Source: an uncultured Slackia sp. (GTDB taxonomy: Bacteria; Actinomycetota; Coriobacteriia; Coriobacteriales; Eggerthellaceae). From it: DNA of 10,285 nt. The stretch spans positions 1 to 10,285 of the forward strand of contig USLD01000032.1 in assembly GCA_900555495.1 (NCBI GenBank). Reading direction: 5' to 3'. Below the pieces are notes generated by a model, which was not told the origin of the DNA, made no database searches, and saw nothing but the letters and a program-made list of their open reading frames with translations. The translations under genes and the position numbers were made by a program. Below are positions 1-6,654 of this stretch, one piece after another. Each line of letters opens with the position of its first letter. Within the stretch, counting starts at the first letter, position 1.

Positions 1-582
1 GCGGCCGCCCTGCTGAGCTTCGTCCTCGCGTCTTGCGGCGGCGACGGCCAGCAGAAGTCGCCCGCCCAGCTTAACCGCGAATACATGGCCAGCGTCAACA
101 GCATCAGCGCCGAGGCGGCCGATTCGCTGTCTTCGTTCAATACCGCCGTTTCCGAAGGCGATCTTGCGGCCATGCGCCTTGCAGCCTCCGATGCGGCCAA
201 GAAGCTCGAGAAGATTTCCGATATGACCGCTCCCGAGCCGCTGGCCCAGGTGCACGAGGAATACAAGGCCGGCGTGAGCGACCTGACCGCAGCGCTATCC
301 GAGTACGTGGAAGCATATGCGGCGCTTCAGAGTTCCGCCGACGCTGCGAGCAAGAGCACCGCGCAGACGTCTGGAAAGAACCAGACGGCCGCGCCGAGCG
401 TCGATACCGAGACGTTCGCATCCCAGGTGGCCGACATCCAGGCCCGCTACGACAGCGGCATGGCGCACCTGTCCAAGGCCGACTCCATGGTGGCCGAACT
501 CGCCGGCGGCGAGGCTCCTGCCAAAGACGACGGCGCCGAGGCCGATGCTTCTCAGGAAGAGCAGCAGCCCGCTCAGGAATAA
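1..582 (+). CDS. Lipoprotein of unknown function, 5'-truncated by the window edge
   Basis: The reading frame is open from base 1, upstream of the first internal ATG at 85. Translation from base 1 gives a hydrophobic stretch ending in a lipobox (Leu-Ala-Ser-Cys, Cys codon at 34-36), followed by Gly-Gly-Asp-Gly. That is the end of a type II signal peptide, so the true start lies before the window. The mature part should be a diacylglyceryl-anchored protein on the outer face of the membrane. It is Ala/Ser/Glu-rich and looks largely helical: two amphipathic segments with regular Leu/Ala/Val spacing (about nt 85-345 and 400-520), separated by a Ser/Thr/Gln-rich linker, then an acidic Glu/Gln/Asp-rich tail. 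I recognise no enzymatic motif. A helical-bundle adhesion, scaffold or envelope role is possible but unproven. Starting at ATG 85 is unlikely, because it would discard the lipobox and has no clear ribosome binding site. A strong terminator follows the stop by about 20 bases. Confidence 0.75.
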   Translation, partial: AAALLSFVLASCGGDGQQKSPAQLNREYMASVNSISAEAADSLSSFNTAVSEGDLAAMRLAASDAAKKLEKISDMTAPEPLAQVHEEYKAGVSDLTAALSEYVEAYAALQSSADAASKSTAQTSGKNQTAAPSVDTETFASQVADIQARYDSGMAHLSKADSMVAELAGGEAPAKDDGAEADASQEEQQPAQE

Positions 583-602
583 TCCATCCGCATCGTTTTC
601 TC

Positions 603-627
603 AGCCCGGCTTCAAGCCGGGCTTTTT
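603..627 (+). terminator. Rho-independent terminator of the lipoprotein gene
   Basis: A perfect 8-bp stem (AGCCCGGC, 603-610, with GCCGGGCT, 616-623) has a 5-base loop TTCAA and runs into five T's at 623-627. It begins 20 bases after the lipoprotein stop codon and separates this gene from the TcdA/YgiQ unit. Confidence 0.88.
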
Positions 628-850
628 CATGCGCTTTTGTCCTGGCGGGCGGATGCAGCGCCGCTATCGGGTTCGTCTGCGCTATGATGCATCGACCCTC
701 TGCAGGGATTGCATGCGATCGTATTCGTTCACGGCAGCCCGTCTGTGAGGGACCTATTCGACTATACAGCGTAAAGATAAACGATGGCCGTACGTCGCCC
801 TCCGCTCGAGAAGGCGCACGGGCGTCGTGCCGCGAAGGAGGATGCCGGCT
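628..850. other. Intergenic leader ahead of the tcdA-like gene
   Basis: No supported gene lies here; the open frames crossing this stretch lack ribosome binding sites and recognisable protein sequence. It must hold the promoter of the downstream two-gene unit, since a terminator lies just upstream. The best -10-like hexamer is TATGAT at 683-688, but no good -35 sits 16-19 bases before it, and it would leave a leader of about 160 bases. TATACA at 763-768 is a weaker alternative closer to the gene. The ribosome binding site AAGGAGG is at 835-841. I see no convincing riboswitch or attenuator fold by eye. Confidence 0.4.
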
Positions 851-1624
851 ATGCAGGTCGATGCGCATCGAGACGAAGGCAGCGTGCAGAAAGCGGGGAC
901 GCCTGCGCCGAGCGACGCTCGCACGGAGCGCACCGCCCGCATCATCGGCGCGCAGGGCGTCGAGAGCCTGGCGGGCGCCACGGTTGCGGTGTTCGGCCTG
1001 GGCGGCGTCGGTTCGAGCTGCGCCGAGGCCCTGGCGCGCGCCGGCGTCGGATCGCTCGTGCTCATCGACCGCGACGAGGTGGAGGAAAGCAACATCAACC
1101 GCCAGGCGCTCGCGTTCTACAGCACGATCGGCCGCAGGAAGGCCGAGGTTATGGCCGCCATGGTGCGCGACATCTCGCCGCAGGCCCGCGTGGTCGCGCA
1201 CGACGCCTTCGTCACCGAAGACCGCGTCGGCGAATTCATCGACGATTCGGTGGACTACATCGTCGACGCGCTCGACACCGTGACCACCAAGCTCGCGTTG
1301 GCCGCTTATGCGCAGCAGGCGGGCATCGCGTACGTGGGCAGCATGGGCGCGGCGAATAAGCGTCGCCCTGAAGAGCTGCGTTTCGCCGACATCTACGATA
1401 CTCAGACCTGCCCGTTGTGTCGCGCGGTGCGCAAGCAGGCGCGCAAGCGCGGAATCGAGCGCATGCGCGTGCTGTATTCCGCCGAGCAGCCGGTGCCCGT
1501 GGCGGCTGCGGAAGGCGCGCTGCGCAGGGAGCGCACCGAGCTCGGCACGTTTTCCTTCATGCCGCCGATCATGGGCCAGATGATCGCGGGCGACGTGATC
1601 AAATCCATCGTGGGCATCGAGTGA
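851..1624 (+). CDS. tcdA: tRNA threonylcarbamoyladenosine dehydratase (TcdA/CsdL-like, ThiF/E1 superfamily)
   Basis: A 257-residue member of the ThiF/MoeB/HesA adenylating superfamily, matching the TcdA branch. TcdA uses ATP to cyclise t6A at position 37 of ANN-decoding tRNAs to ct6A in the cytoplasm. Visible motifs are the nucleotide-binding GLGGVGS loop (residues 49-55), Asp73 and Asp75 followed by SNINRQ (80-85), the conserved VDALDTVTTK segment (138-147) and the TcdA-typical block RAVRKQARKRGI (191-202). The C-terminal F-S-F-MPP-IMGQM segment is also typical of this branch. Length fits the family (about 250-270). ATG 851 is preferred because AAGGAGG lies 9 bases upstream; in-frame GTG 827 and ATG 842 overlap or precede that site. 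A CxxC pair (Cys187, Cys190) sits just before the basic block. The radical SAM gene starts 48 bases downstream with no terminator between, so the two are probably co-transcribed. Substrate specificity within the superfamily is inferred from sequence resemblance. Confidence 0.85.
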   Translation: MQVDAHRDEGSVQKAGTPAPSDARTERTARIIGAQGVESLAGATVAVFGLGGVGSSCAEALARAGVGSLVLIDRDEVEESNINRQALAFYSTIGRRKAEVMAAMVRDISPQARVVAHDAFVTEDRVGEFIDDSVDYIVDALDTVTTKLALAAYAQQAGIAYVGSMGAANKRRPEELRFADIYDTQTCPLCRAVRKQARKRGIERMRVLYSAEQPVPVAAAEGALRRERTELGTFSFMPPIMGQMIAGDVIKSIVGIE

Positions 1625-1672
1625 CCGAGGCGGCACGCCCCTGTCTGTCCTCCTTTTGAGAAAGGACGTGAA

Positions 1673-3664
1673 ATGAACGCGGAATTCCTTCCCGTCACCA
1701 TGGAAGAGGCGCGCGAGCGCGGCTGGGAGCAGGTCGATTTCGTCTACGTGTCCGGCGACGCCTACGTCGACCATCCCTCGTTCGGCGCGGCCATCATCAC
1801 GCGCGTGCTCGAGGCGAACGGCTACAAGGTGGGCGTGATCGCGCAGCCCGATTGGAAAGACCCCGGCAGCATCTCGGTGTTCGGCGAGCCGCGTCTTGGC
1901 TTTCTCGTGTCTGCCGGCAATATGGACTCGATGGTCAACCATTACACGTCGTCCAAGAAGCCGCGCCGCTCCGATGCCTATTCGCCGGGAGGCAAGGCGG
2001 GTTTGAGGCCCAATCACGCCGCAGCCGTGTATGGAAACCTCATTCGCAGGTCGTACAAGAACACGCCGATCATCGTGGGCGGCATCGAGGCGAGCCTGCG
2101 CCGCCTGGCCCACTACGATTACTGGTCCGATAAGCTCAAACGCTCGATCCTTTTGGACTCGGGCGCCGATATCGTGTCGTACGGCATGGGCGAGCGCTCG
2201 ATCGTCGAAATAGCCGACGCGCTGGCGAGCGGCCTTTCGATCGAGGACATCACGTTCATCGACGGCACGGTGTACAAGACGCGTTCGCTCGACTACGTCT
2301 ACGACGCCGTGACGCTGCCGTCGTTCGAACGCATGCAGCAGGACAAGCTCGCCTACGCCGAGAGCTTCGGCGTGCAGTATCGTAATTCCGACCCGTTCAC
2401 CGGCAAGCGCCTGGTCGAAGAATACCCCCACGGCGTCTACGTGGTGCAGAATCCGCCTTCCAAGCCGCTTTTGCGCGGCGAGTTGGATGCCGTCTACCGC
2501 TTGCCCTATGCGCGCACCTACCATCCCATGTACGAGGCCGAAGGCGGCGTGCCCGCCATCTCCGAGGTGAAGTTCAGCCTGGCCAGCAGCCGCGGCTGCT
2601 TCGGCGAGTGCTCGTTTTGCGCGCTCACCTTCCATCAGGGCCGCATCGTGCAGTCGCGCAGCAAGGAATCGCTGGTCGACGAGGCGAAGCTGTTCGCCGA
2701 CGACCCCGATTTCAAGGGATACATCCACGACGTGGGCGGACCGACGGCCAACTTCCGCGCGCCCGCATGCCAAAAGCAGATGTCGCACGGCGCCTGCCCG
2801 CATAAAAGCTGCCTGTTCCCCGAGCCCTGCAAGAAGCTCGAGGTCGATCACGAGGACTATCTGGACGTGCTGCGCAGCCTGCGCGCGCTGCCCGGCGTGA
2901 AGAAGGTGTTTATCCGCTCGGGCGTGCGCTTCGACTACGCGCTGGCCGATCCCGACGACACGTTCATCCGCGAGCTGTGCGAGCATCACGTGAGCGGCCA
3001 GCTCAAGGTGGCGCCCGAGCATGTGTCCGACGCCGTGCTGTCGGTGATGGGCAAGCCGCGCAACGAGGTCTACGAACGCTTCCGCAAGCGCTATGCGCGC
3101 GTGAACGCCGACCTGGGCAAGAAGCAGTACCTGGTGCCGTATCTCATGTCGTCGCATCCGGGCTCCACGCTCAAGGAGGCGGTCGAGTTGGCGGAATACT
3201 GCCGCGATCTGGGCTATATGCCCGAACAGGTGCAGGACTTCTATCCCACGCCGTCCACCATTTCGACGTGCATTTACTACACGGGCGTCGATCCGCGTAC
3301 GATGAAGCCCGTCTACACGCCGAAGAGCACGCACGAAAAGGCCCTGCAGCGCGCGCTGATCCAGTATCGGGACCCGAAGAATTACGACCTGGTGGTCGAG
3401 GCGCTGCGCAAGGCGGGCCGCGAAGACCTGATCGGGTTCGACGAACGCTGCTTGGTGCGCCCGCGCAAAGGCGGCGGCAAGCAGAGCGCATCGAAGCGAT
3501 CGGGCGGCGGCGAGCGCAAGCCGCGCTCGCAGAAGGACCGCTTCGGCGTCCGCGACGAGCGCGGTTCCGAACAGGGCCGCGCATCGGAGCGCCGTCGCTC
3601 CAAGGGGTCGTCGAACGGGGGCGCGCCGGCCTCGCGTTCGAAGAAGGGATCGCAGCGTCGCTAG
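1673..3664 (+). CDS. YgiQ family radical SAM protein
   Basis: A 663-residue protein of the YgiQ/UPF0313 family. The N-terminal domain (about 1-290) has the family segments VYVSGDAYVDHPSFG (24-38), IAQPDW, VSAGNMDSMVNHYT and GGIEASLRRLAHYDYW (136-151). The radical SAM core follows, with Cys309-x3-Cys313-x2-Cys316 for the [4Fe-4S] cluster that cleaves S-adenosylmethionine. A second group, Cys366, Cys375, Cys380 and Cys386, may bind another metal or cluster. Residues about 525-597 fit the family's C-terminal domain (DUF3362). The last 67 residues (597-663) are low-complexity and very rich in Arg, Lys, Ser and Gly. ATG 1673 has AAAGGA 6 bases upstream and matches the family N-terminus. The physiological reaction of YgiQ proteins is, to my knowledge, not established. 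Placement directly after a tRNA-modification gene is suggestive only. A GC-rich hairpin follows the stop. Confidence 0.93.
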   Translation: MNAEFLPVTMEEARERGWEQVDFVYVSGDAYVDHPSFGAAIITRVLEANGYKVGVIAQPDWKDPGSISVFGEPRLGFLVSAGNMDSMVNHYTSSKKPRRSDAYSPGGKAGLRPNHAAAVYGNLIRRSYKNTPIIVGGIEASLRRLAHYDYWSDKLKRSILLDSGADIVSYGMGERSIVEIADALASGLSIEDITFIDGTVYKTRSLDYVYDAVTLPSFERMQQDKLAYAESFGVQYRNSDPFTGKRLVEEYPHGVYVVQNPPSKPLLRGELDAVYRLPYARTYHPMYEAEGGVPAISEVKFSLASSRGCFGECSFCALTFHQGRIVQSRSKESLVDEAKLFADDPDFKGYIHDVGGPTANFRAPACQKQMSHGACPHKSCLFPEPCKKLEVDHEDYLDVLRSLRALPGVKKVFIRSGVRFDYALADPDDTFIRELCEHHVSGQLKVAPEHVSDAVLSVMGKPRNEVYERFRKRYARVNADLGKKQYLVPYLMSSHPGSTLKEAVELAEYCRDLGYMPEQVQDFYPTPSTISTCIYYTGVDPRTMKPVYTPKSTHEKALQRALIQYRDPKNYDLVVEALRKAGREDLIGFDERCLVRPRKGGGKQSASKRSGGGERKPRSQKDRFGVRDERGSEQGRASERRRSKGSSNGGAPASRSKKGSQRR

Positions 3665-3670
3665 GACGTG

Positions 3671-3711
3671 CCCCGATGCCGGTTCGGCAACGCATCGGGG
3701 CGTTTCGCCCC
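3671..3711 (+). terminator. Terminator-like hairpin with an overlapping alternative hairpin
   Basis: A 9-bp perfect stem CCCCGATGC (3671-3679) / GCATCGGGG (3692-3700) with a 12-base loop begins 7 bases after the YgiQ stop. It is followed only by CGTTTC, so it lacks a real T-tract and termination strength is uncertain. A second perfect hairpin, GGGGCG (3697-3702) - TTT - CGCCCC (3706-3711), reuses the last four G's of the first stem, so the two cannot both form fully. Confidence 0.5.
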
Positions 3712-3774
3712 GGGTGCGCCTATCATGGAGACGAACGGCGTTTCCGCCGTTGTCTACCGAGAGAGGACCGACCT

Positions 3775-4443
3775 ATGAGCACTGAGGTCATCGTGCCGCC
3801 TAACGCCGTGGAGAAAGCCGCGGACGCGCGCGCCGCCGATGTGATGCTTGTGAGGGAGACCCTTCAGAAGTATCAGGCGGCCATGCGCCAGATGGAGGTC
3901 CGATTCGAGGTCTTGGATAAAGACCTGAGCCTGAAGAAGAACCGCAATCCCATCCATCATATAGAATCGCGCGTGAAAAGCCCGTCGAGCATCGTCGAGA
4001 AGCTTCGCCGCCGCGGCTACGAGCCCACGCTGGCCAATATGGAACGCTACCTCACCGATGTTGCAGGCGTACGCGTGATCTGTTCGTATATCGACGACGC
4101 CTACGGCCTGCTCGAGCTGCTCGAATGCCAGGACGACCTTGAAATCGTCACGGTGAAGGACTATATCGCGGAACCCAAGCCCAACGGCTATCGCAGCCTG
4201 CATGCCATCGTGCGCATGCCGGTGTATTTCATGGACAAGAAAGAGTTCGTGCCCGTCGAGGTGCAGATTCGAACCATCGCCATGGATTTCTGGGCGAGTC
4301 TCGAGCACGGTTTGAAATACAAGGCCGTCGATGCGGTGAGGGGCATCGACTCTTTCGACGAGCTACGCGACTGCAGCCGCGTGATCGAAGACGTCGAGAA
4401 GCGCATGCAGATTCTCGCGCATGCGATGGATGACGAGCGCTAG
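3775..4443 (+). CDS. relQ: RelQ-type small alarmone synthetase (GTP pyrophosphokinase, RelA/SpoT domain)
   Basis: A 222-residue, single-domain RelA/SpoT synthetase. It transfers pyrophosphate from ATP to GDP or GTP to make the alarmone (p)ppGpp, the stringent-response messenger, in the cytoplasm. Diagnostic motifs are ESRVKSPSSIVEKL (64-77, substrate-binding Arg/Lys/Ser), TDVAGVRVIC (94-103), KDYI-x3-KPNGYRSLH (128-143), VEVQIRT (161-167, with the synthetase Glu-x-Gln) and AMDFWASLEHGLKYK (169-183). There is no HD hydrolase domain and no TGS/ACT regulatory part, and the length matches RelQ/YjbM (about 210 residues). ATG 3775 has AGAGAGGAC just upstream; the frame stays open far upstream, but that part shadows the YgiQ gene. 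A -10-like TATCAT (3721-3726) lies 49 bases before the start, without a convincing -35. The basic-to-acidic C-terminal helix after residue 195 may mediate oligomerisation, as in RelQ tetramers (family knowledge). The symbol is by analogy. Confidence 0.9.
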   Translation: MSTEVIVPPNAVEKAADARAADVMLVRETLQKYQAAMRQMEVRFEVLDKDLSLKKNRNPIHHIESRVKSPSSIVEKLRRRGYEPTLANMERYLTDVAGVRVICSYIDDAYGLLELLECQDDLEIVTVKDYIAEPKPNGYRSLHAIVRMPVYFMDKKEFVPVEVQIRTIAMDFWASLEHGLKYKAVDAVRGIDSFDELRDCSRVIEDVEKRMQILAHAMDDER

Positions 4444-4588
4444 GCTTCCCGCCGCCGCCCGTCCATGGAGCGAATGCGCACATCCTGTAACGCCGCGGTG
4501 ACGTTTGCGTGAAAGCCCCCTCTGTCGCTTTCGCTGCGTCGGCGCGGCGCGTATCTTCATCGTGCAGACGATGCCGAAGGGAGGATGC

Positions 4589-5671
4589 ATGGCTGAAGAA
4601 GCGAAAGCGGCCGAAAAGGCCGAATTGTCATTTTGGCGGAGCCTGTTCGACGACATATCTATCGCTCAGCTGCTTGCAGGCGCATTGGCGGCGGTCACAT
4701 CGATGCTGCTTGCCTCGCGAATCGGCATCGCGGGTTCGGTGATCGGCGTCGCGGTCGGCTCGATCGTCTCGGCCGTCGCGTCGCAGGTGTATAAGAAATT
4801 CCTATCGGCCTCGGCCGAAAAGCTCAAAGACATGGCGCCCGATCACGGGCCGTTCTCTCCGTTGTCGCATCGCGGCGATTCCCAGGACGATGATGCCGTA
4901 AGCAGCGCGCAGACTGCGGCGATTGCCGGCGTTTCGGCCGCCGAGACCGTCGCGATGCCGGGGTCTGCCGTGCAAAGCGGGTCTTCTTACGGAAGCGCGG
5001 TCGATGGGCCTGCGTTCGCCCGAGGAACGAAGTCCGACGCATACGCCGAAGCGGCTCGTGCACGTTCGCGTTCGGCCCGTGCGCGCAAGGCCAGGGTTCA
5101 GCGCAACGCCGTGATCGTGGCTGCGTTGTCGGCGCTCGTCGCGATCGCGTTGAGCGCCGTGGTGATCGAAGTGGTGACGGCGGGCCAAGGCGTCGGCGCC
5201 AAGCCCGAGCCGCTTATGCCGACCGTGCCGTGGAGCGCGCCTGCGAAGGAGGCCGCCGAGCCTGCCAAGGGCGATGCGGCGAGCGGGGCGGCGCCGACGA
5301 CCGGGCAATCCGGCGATGCCGCGCAGAATCCCACGCCGAACGGCTCGTCCTCGCAAGGCGATGCCGCCGGCGCGCAAGGCGCCAAGCCCGATCCTTCCGA
5401 CGGCCAGCAAAGCGGCCAGGCGCCTTCCGAGGGCGGCGGTGCGGCCGCGACGCCCGACCAGGGTGGTTCGGACTCGTCCGGCTCGCAGGGGTCTGCGCCT
5501 TCGGGGCAGGGCTCGTCTTCGGGTTCGGGCTCCGCGTCGGGCGGCGGCTCGTCCGATGCGTCGGGTTCGGCGCCGTCGGGGCAGACGCCTCCTCCGGGCG
5601 CATCGTCGGGTTCGTCGGCCCAGGCCGATTCGTCGACGGGCGGGCCTGCCGTAAGTGTCGCGTTCTTGTAG
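4589..5671 (+). CDS. Membrane protein with N-terminal TM hairpin and long disordered tail, function unknown
   Basis: I do not recognise a named family with confidence. The 360-residue product has a charged N-terminus (1-15), two hydrophobic segments (about 27-44 and 46-66), a soluble stretch rich in Ser/Ala (67-155), a highly basic patch (156-172, many Arg) and a third membrane segment (about 174-197). The last 160 residues are low complexity, dominated by Ser, Gly, Ala, Pro and Gln. By the positive-inside rule, the N-terminus and the 67-173 region are cytoplasmic and the 198-360 tail is outside. The N-terminal hairpin with its Gly/Ala/Val-rich pattern resembles a module I recall from hypothetical actinobacterial membrane proteins. 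ATG 4589 is chosen for GGGAGG 4 bases upstream; TTG 4505 and ATG 4571 are in frame but have no ribosome site. It lies 145 bases after the alarmone synthetase and 49 before the TatD gene, in the same orientation. An envelope or cell-wall role is a guess. Confidence 0.8.
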   Translation: MAEEAKAAEKAELSFWRSLFDDISIAQLLAGALAAVTSMLLASRIGIAGSVIGVAVGSIVSAVASQVYKKFLSASAEKLKDMAPDHGPFSPLSHRGDSQDDDAVSSAQTAAIAGVSAAETVAMPGSAVQSGSSYGSAVDGPAFARGTKSDAYAEAARARSRSARARKARVQRNAVIVAALSALVAIALSAVVIEVVTAGQGVGAKPEPLMPTVPWSAPAKEAAEPAKGDAASGAAPTTGQSGDAAQNPTPNGSSSQGDAAGAQGAKPDPSDGQQSGQAPSEGGGAAATPDQGGSDSSGSQGSAPSGQGSSSGSGSASGGGSSDASGSAPSGQTPPPGASSGSSAQADSSTGGPAVSVAFL

Positions 5672-5720
5672 CGGGCGCTTTCCACGCGTCTTGCGCACGC
5701 GCATTCGAAAAAGGACTTCC

Positions 5721-6521
5721 ATGCTCTACGACATGCACTGCCATCTTGATTTCTCCGACGCAGGCCCCGCTATCGCGCGTTCGGCGGCGGGCCGCACGGC
5801 GGCGTTTTCGGCGACGGTCGATCCGCGCGGTTTCGAGCGGGCGCGCACGGCGTTCGCGGATCTGCCTCATGTGCGCGTGGGCTTGGGGCTTCATCCGTGG
5901 CAGGCGTCTTCGCCCGATTTCGCCGCGCAGGCCGATGCGGCCGTCGCGCGCATTCCCGCCTGCGCGTTCATCGGCGAGGTGGGGCTCGACTTCTCGCCGC
6001 GCCGTCTGGAAACGCGCGATGCGCAGATGCGTGCGTTCGATCGCGTTGCGGACGCCCTTGTCGGCGAGAGTCCTGCGTTTTCCTGCGGTATCGTGTCGAT
6101 CCATGCGGTTCGTGCGGTCGGCGAAGTTATCGATGCGTTCGAGCGGCGCGGCGTTGCGGCCCGCTCGCGTTTCGAACGCCCTGCGAGCGCGGGCGGGCGC
6201 GCCCTCGTGCTGCACTCGTTCGCGGGCACGTCGGACCAGCTGCACCGCGCCGTGGAGGCGGGCTTCCTCTTCTCTGTGGGGCCGCGCATGCTGGCGACGA
6301 AGCGGGGCCGCGCCTACGTGCGCGCCGTTCCTGCCGACAGGCTGCTGTTGGAAACCGACATGCCTTCGCACGAAGGCGAGCCGCTTTCTGCGGATTCGTG
6401 GGCCGAAGCGCTCGAACGCTCGCTTTCGGCGCTCGTCGAAGCACGCGGCGACGACCCTGCGGCGCTTCGGAATGCGTTGTGCGCCACGAGCGCGCGCATT
6501 TTGGGCATGGACGGCGCCTGA
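5721..6521 (+). CDS. tatD: TatD family metal-dependent hydrolase (putative DNase)
   Basis: A 266-residue amidohydrolase-fold protein of the TatD family, whose members are metal-dependent nucleases or phosphoesterases acting in the cytoplasm. The metal ligands are all present in order: His6 and His8 in MHCHLD, Glu86 in FIGEVGLDFS, His128 in VSIHAV, His165 in VLHSFAGT and Asp213 in LLETDMP. The LGLHPW motif at 55-60 is also typical. Length is normal (about 255-270). ATG 5721 has AAAAAGGAC just upstream and makes the His-x-His motif fall at residues 6-8, as expected; the upstream open frame has no ribosome site. Between the His128 and His165 ligands there is an Arg/Ala-rich stretch (about 140-160) that looks longer than usual. 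It is the third of four same-strand genes. Family assignment is firm; the substrate is not determined by the sequence, and the symbol marks the family rather than a proven ortholog. Confidence 0.88.
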   Translation: MLYDMHCHLDFSDAGPAIARSAAGRTAAFSATVDPRGFERARTAFADLPHVRVGLGLHPWQASSPDFAAQADAAVARIPACAFIGEVGLDFSPRRLETRDAQMRAFDRVADALVGESPAFSCGIVSIHAVRAVGEVIDAFERRGVAARSRFERPASAGGRALVLHSFAGTSDQLHRAVEAGFLFSVGPRMLATKRGRAYVRAVPADRLLLETDMPSHEGEPLSADSWAEALERSLSALVEARGDDPAALRNALCATSARILGMDGA

Positions 6522-6587
6522 GCCTTTCATCCGTTTCGAAAGCTACGCCCGTCTGCGGCATTTTTCGACGTGTCGCGGCGGGTGTGC

Positions 6588-6596
6588 TGCTAGGAT
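6588..6596 (+). promoter_or_regulatory. Possible extended -10 promoter for the serine acetyltransferase gene
   Basis: TGCTAGGAT reads as an extended -10 (TG-n-TAGGAT) about 59 bases before the ATG at 6655, in the 133-base gap after the TatD gene. I see no good -35: TTCGAC at 6564-6569 is 21 bases away, too far. An extended -10 can partly replace a -35. This would let cysteine synthesis be expressed apart from the upstream genes. Confidence 0.35.
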
Positions 6597-6654
6597 AGGC
6601 GCATGCAAGATGCCGGGGCGACGGATGCCCCTGCGGCGGCCGAAAGAGGGCTCT

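Noticed and set aside
683..688. TATGAT as a promoter for the tcdA-like gene
   Set aside because: The hexamer is good, but no -35 lies at 16-19 bases and the leader would be about 160 bases; not strong enough to list as a promoter.
137..3334. A 1065-codon open frame on the minus strand
   Set aside because: It runs antisense to three well-identified genes, is His/Arg/Ala-rich with no recognisable domain, and is expected from codon-position GC bias.
2977..3774. An in-frame extension upstream of relQ, suggesting a fusion protein
   Set aside because: It shadows the 3' end of the YgiQ gene; the RelQ start at 3775 has its own ribosome site and the length fits RelQ.
4529..4557. TTTCGC - 17 bases - TATCTT as a promoter for the membrane-protein gene
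   Set aside because: Both boxes match consensus poorly; in a GC-rich gap such matches arise by chance.
5440..5640. Possible tandem DNA repeat in the membrane-protein gene
   Set aside because: The TCG/GGC-rich codons for Ser and Gly give a repetitive look, but there is no fixed-period unit; it is low-complexity coding sequence.
5214..6530. Minus-strand open frame across the membrane-protein tail and TatD gene
   Set aside because: It is antisense to genes with clear motifs, with Arg-rich, domain-free composition and no ribosome site.
5230..6654. A long in-frame extension upstream of cysE (779 codons in total)
   Set aside because: It overlaps the membrane-protein and TatD genes in another frame and is Arg/Ala-rich without motifs; a ribosome site and the family N-terminus place the cysE start at 6655.
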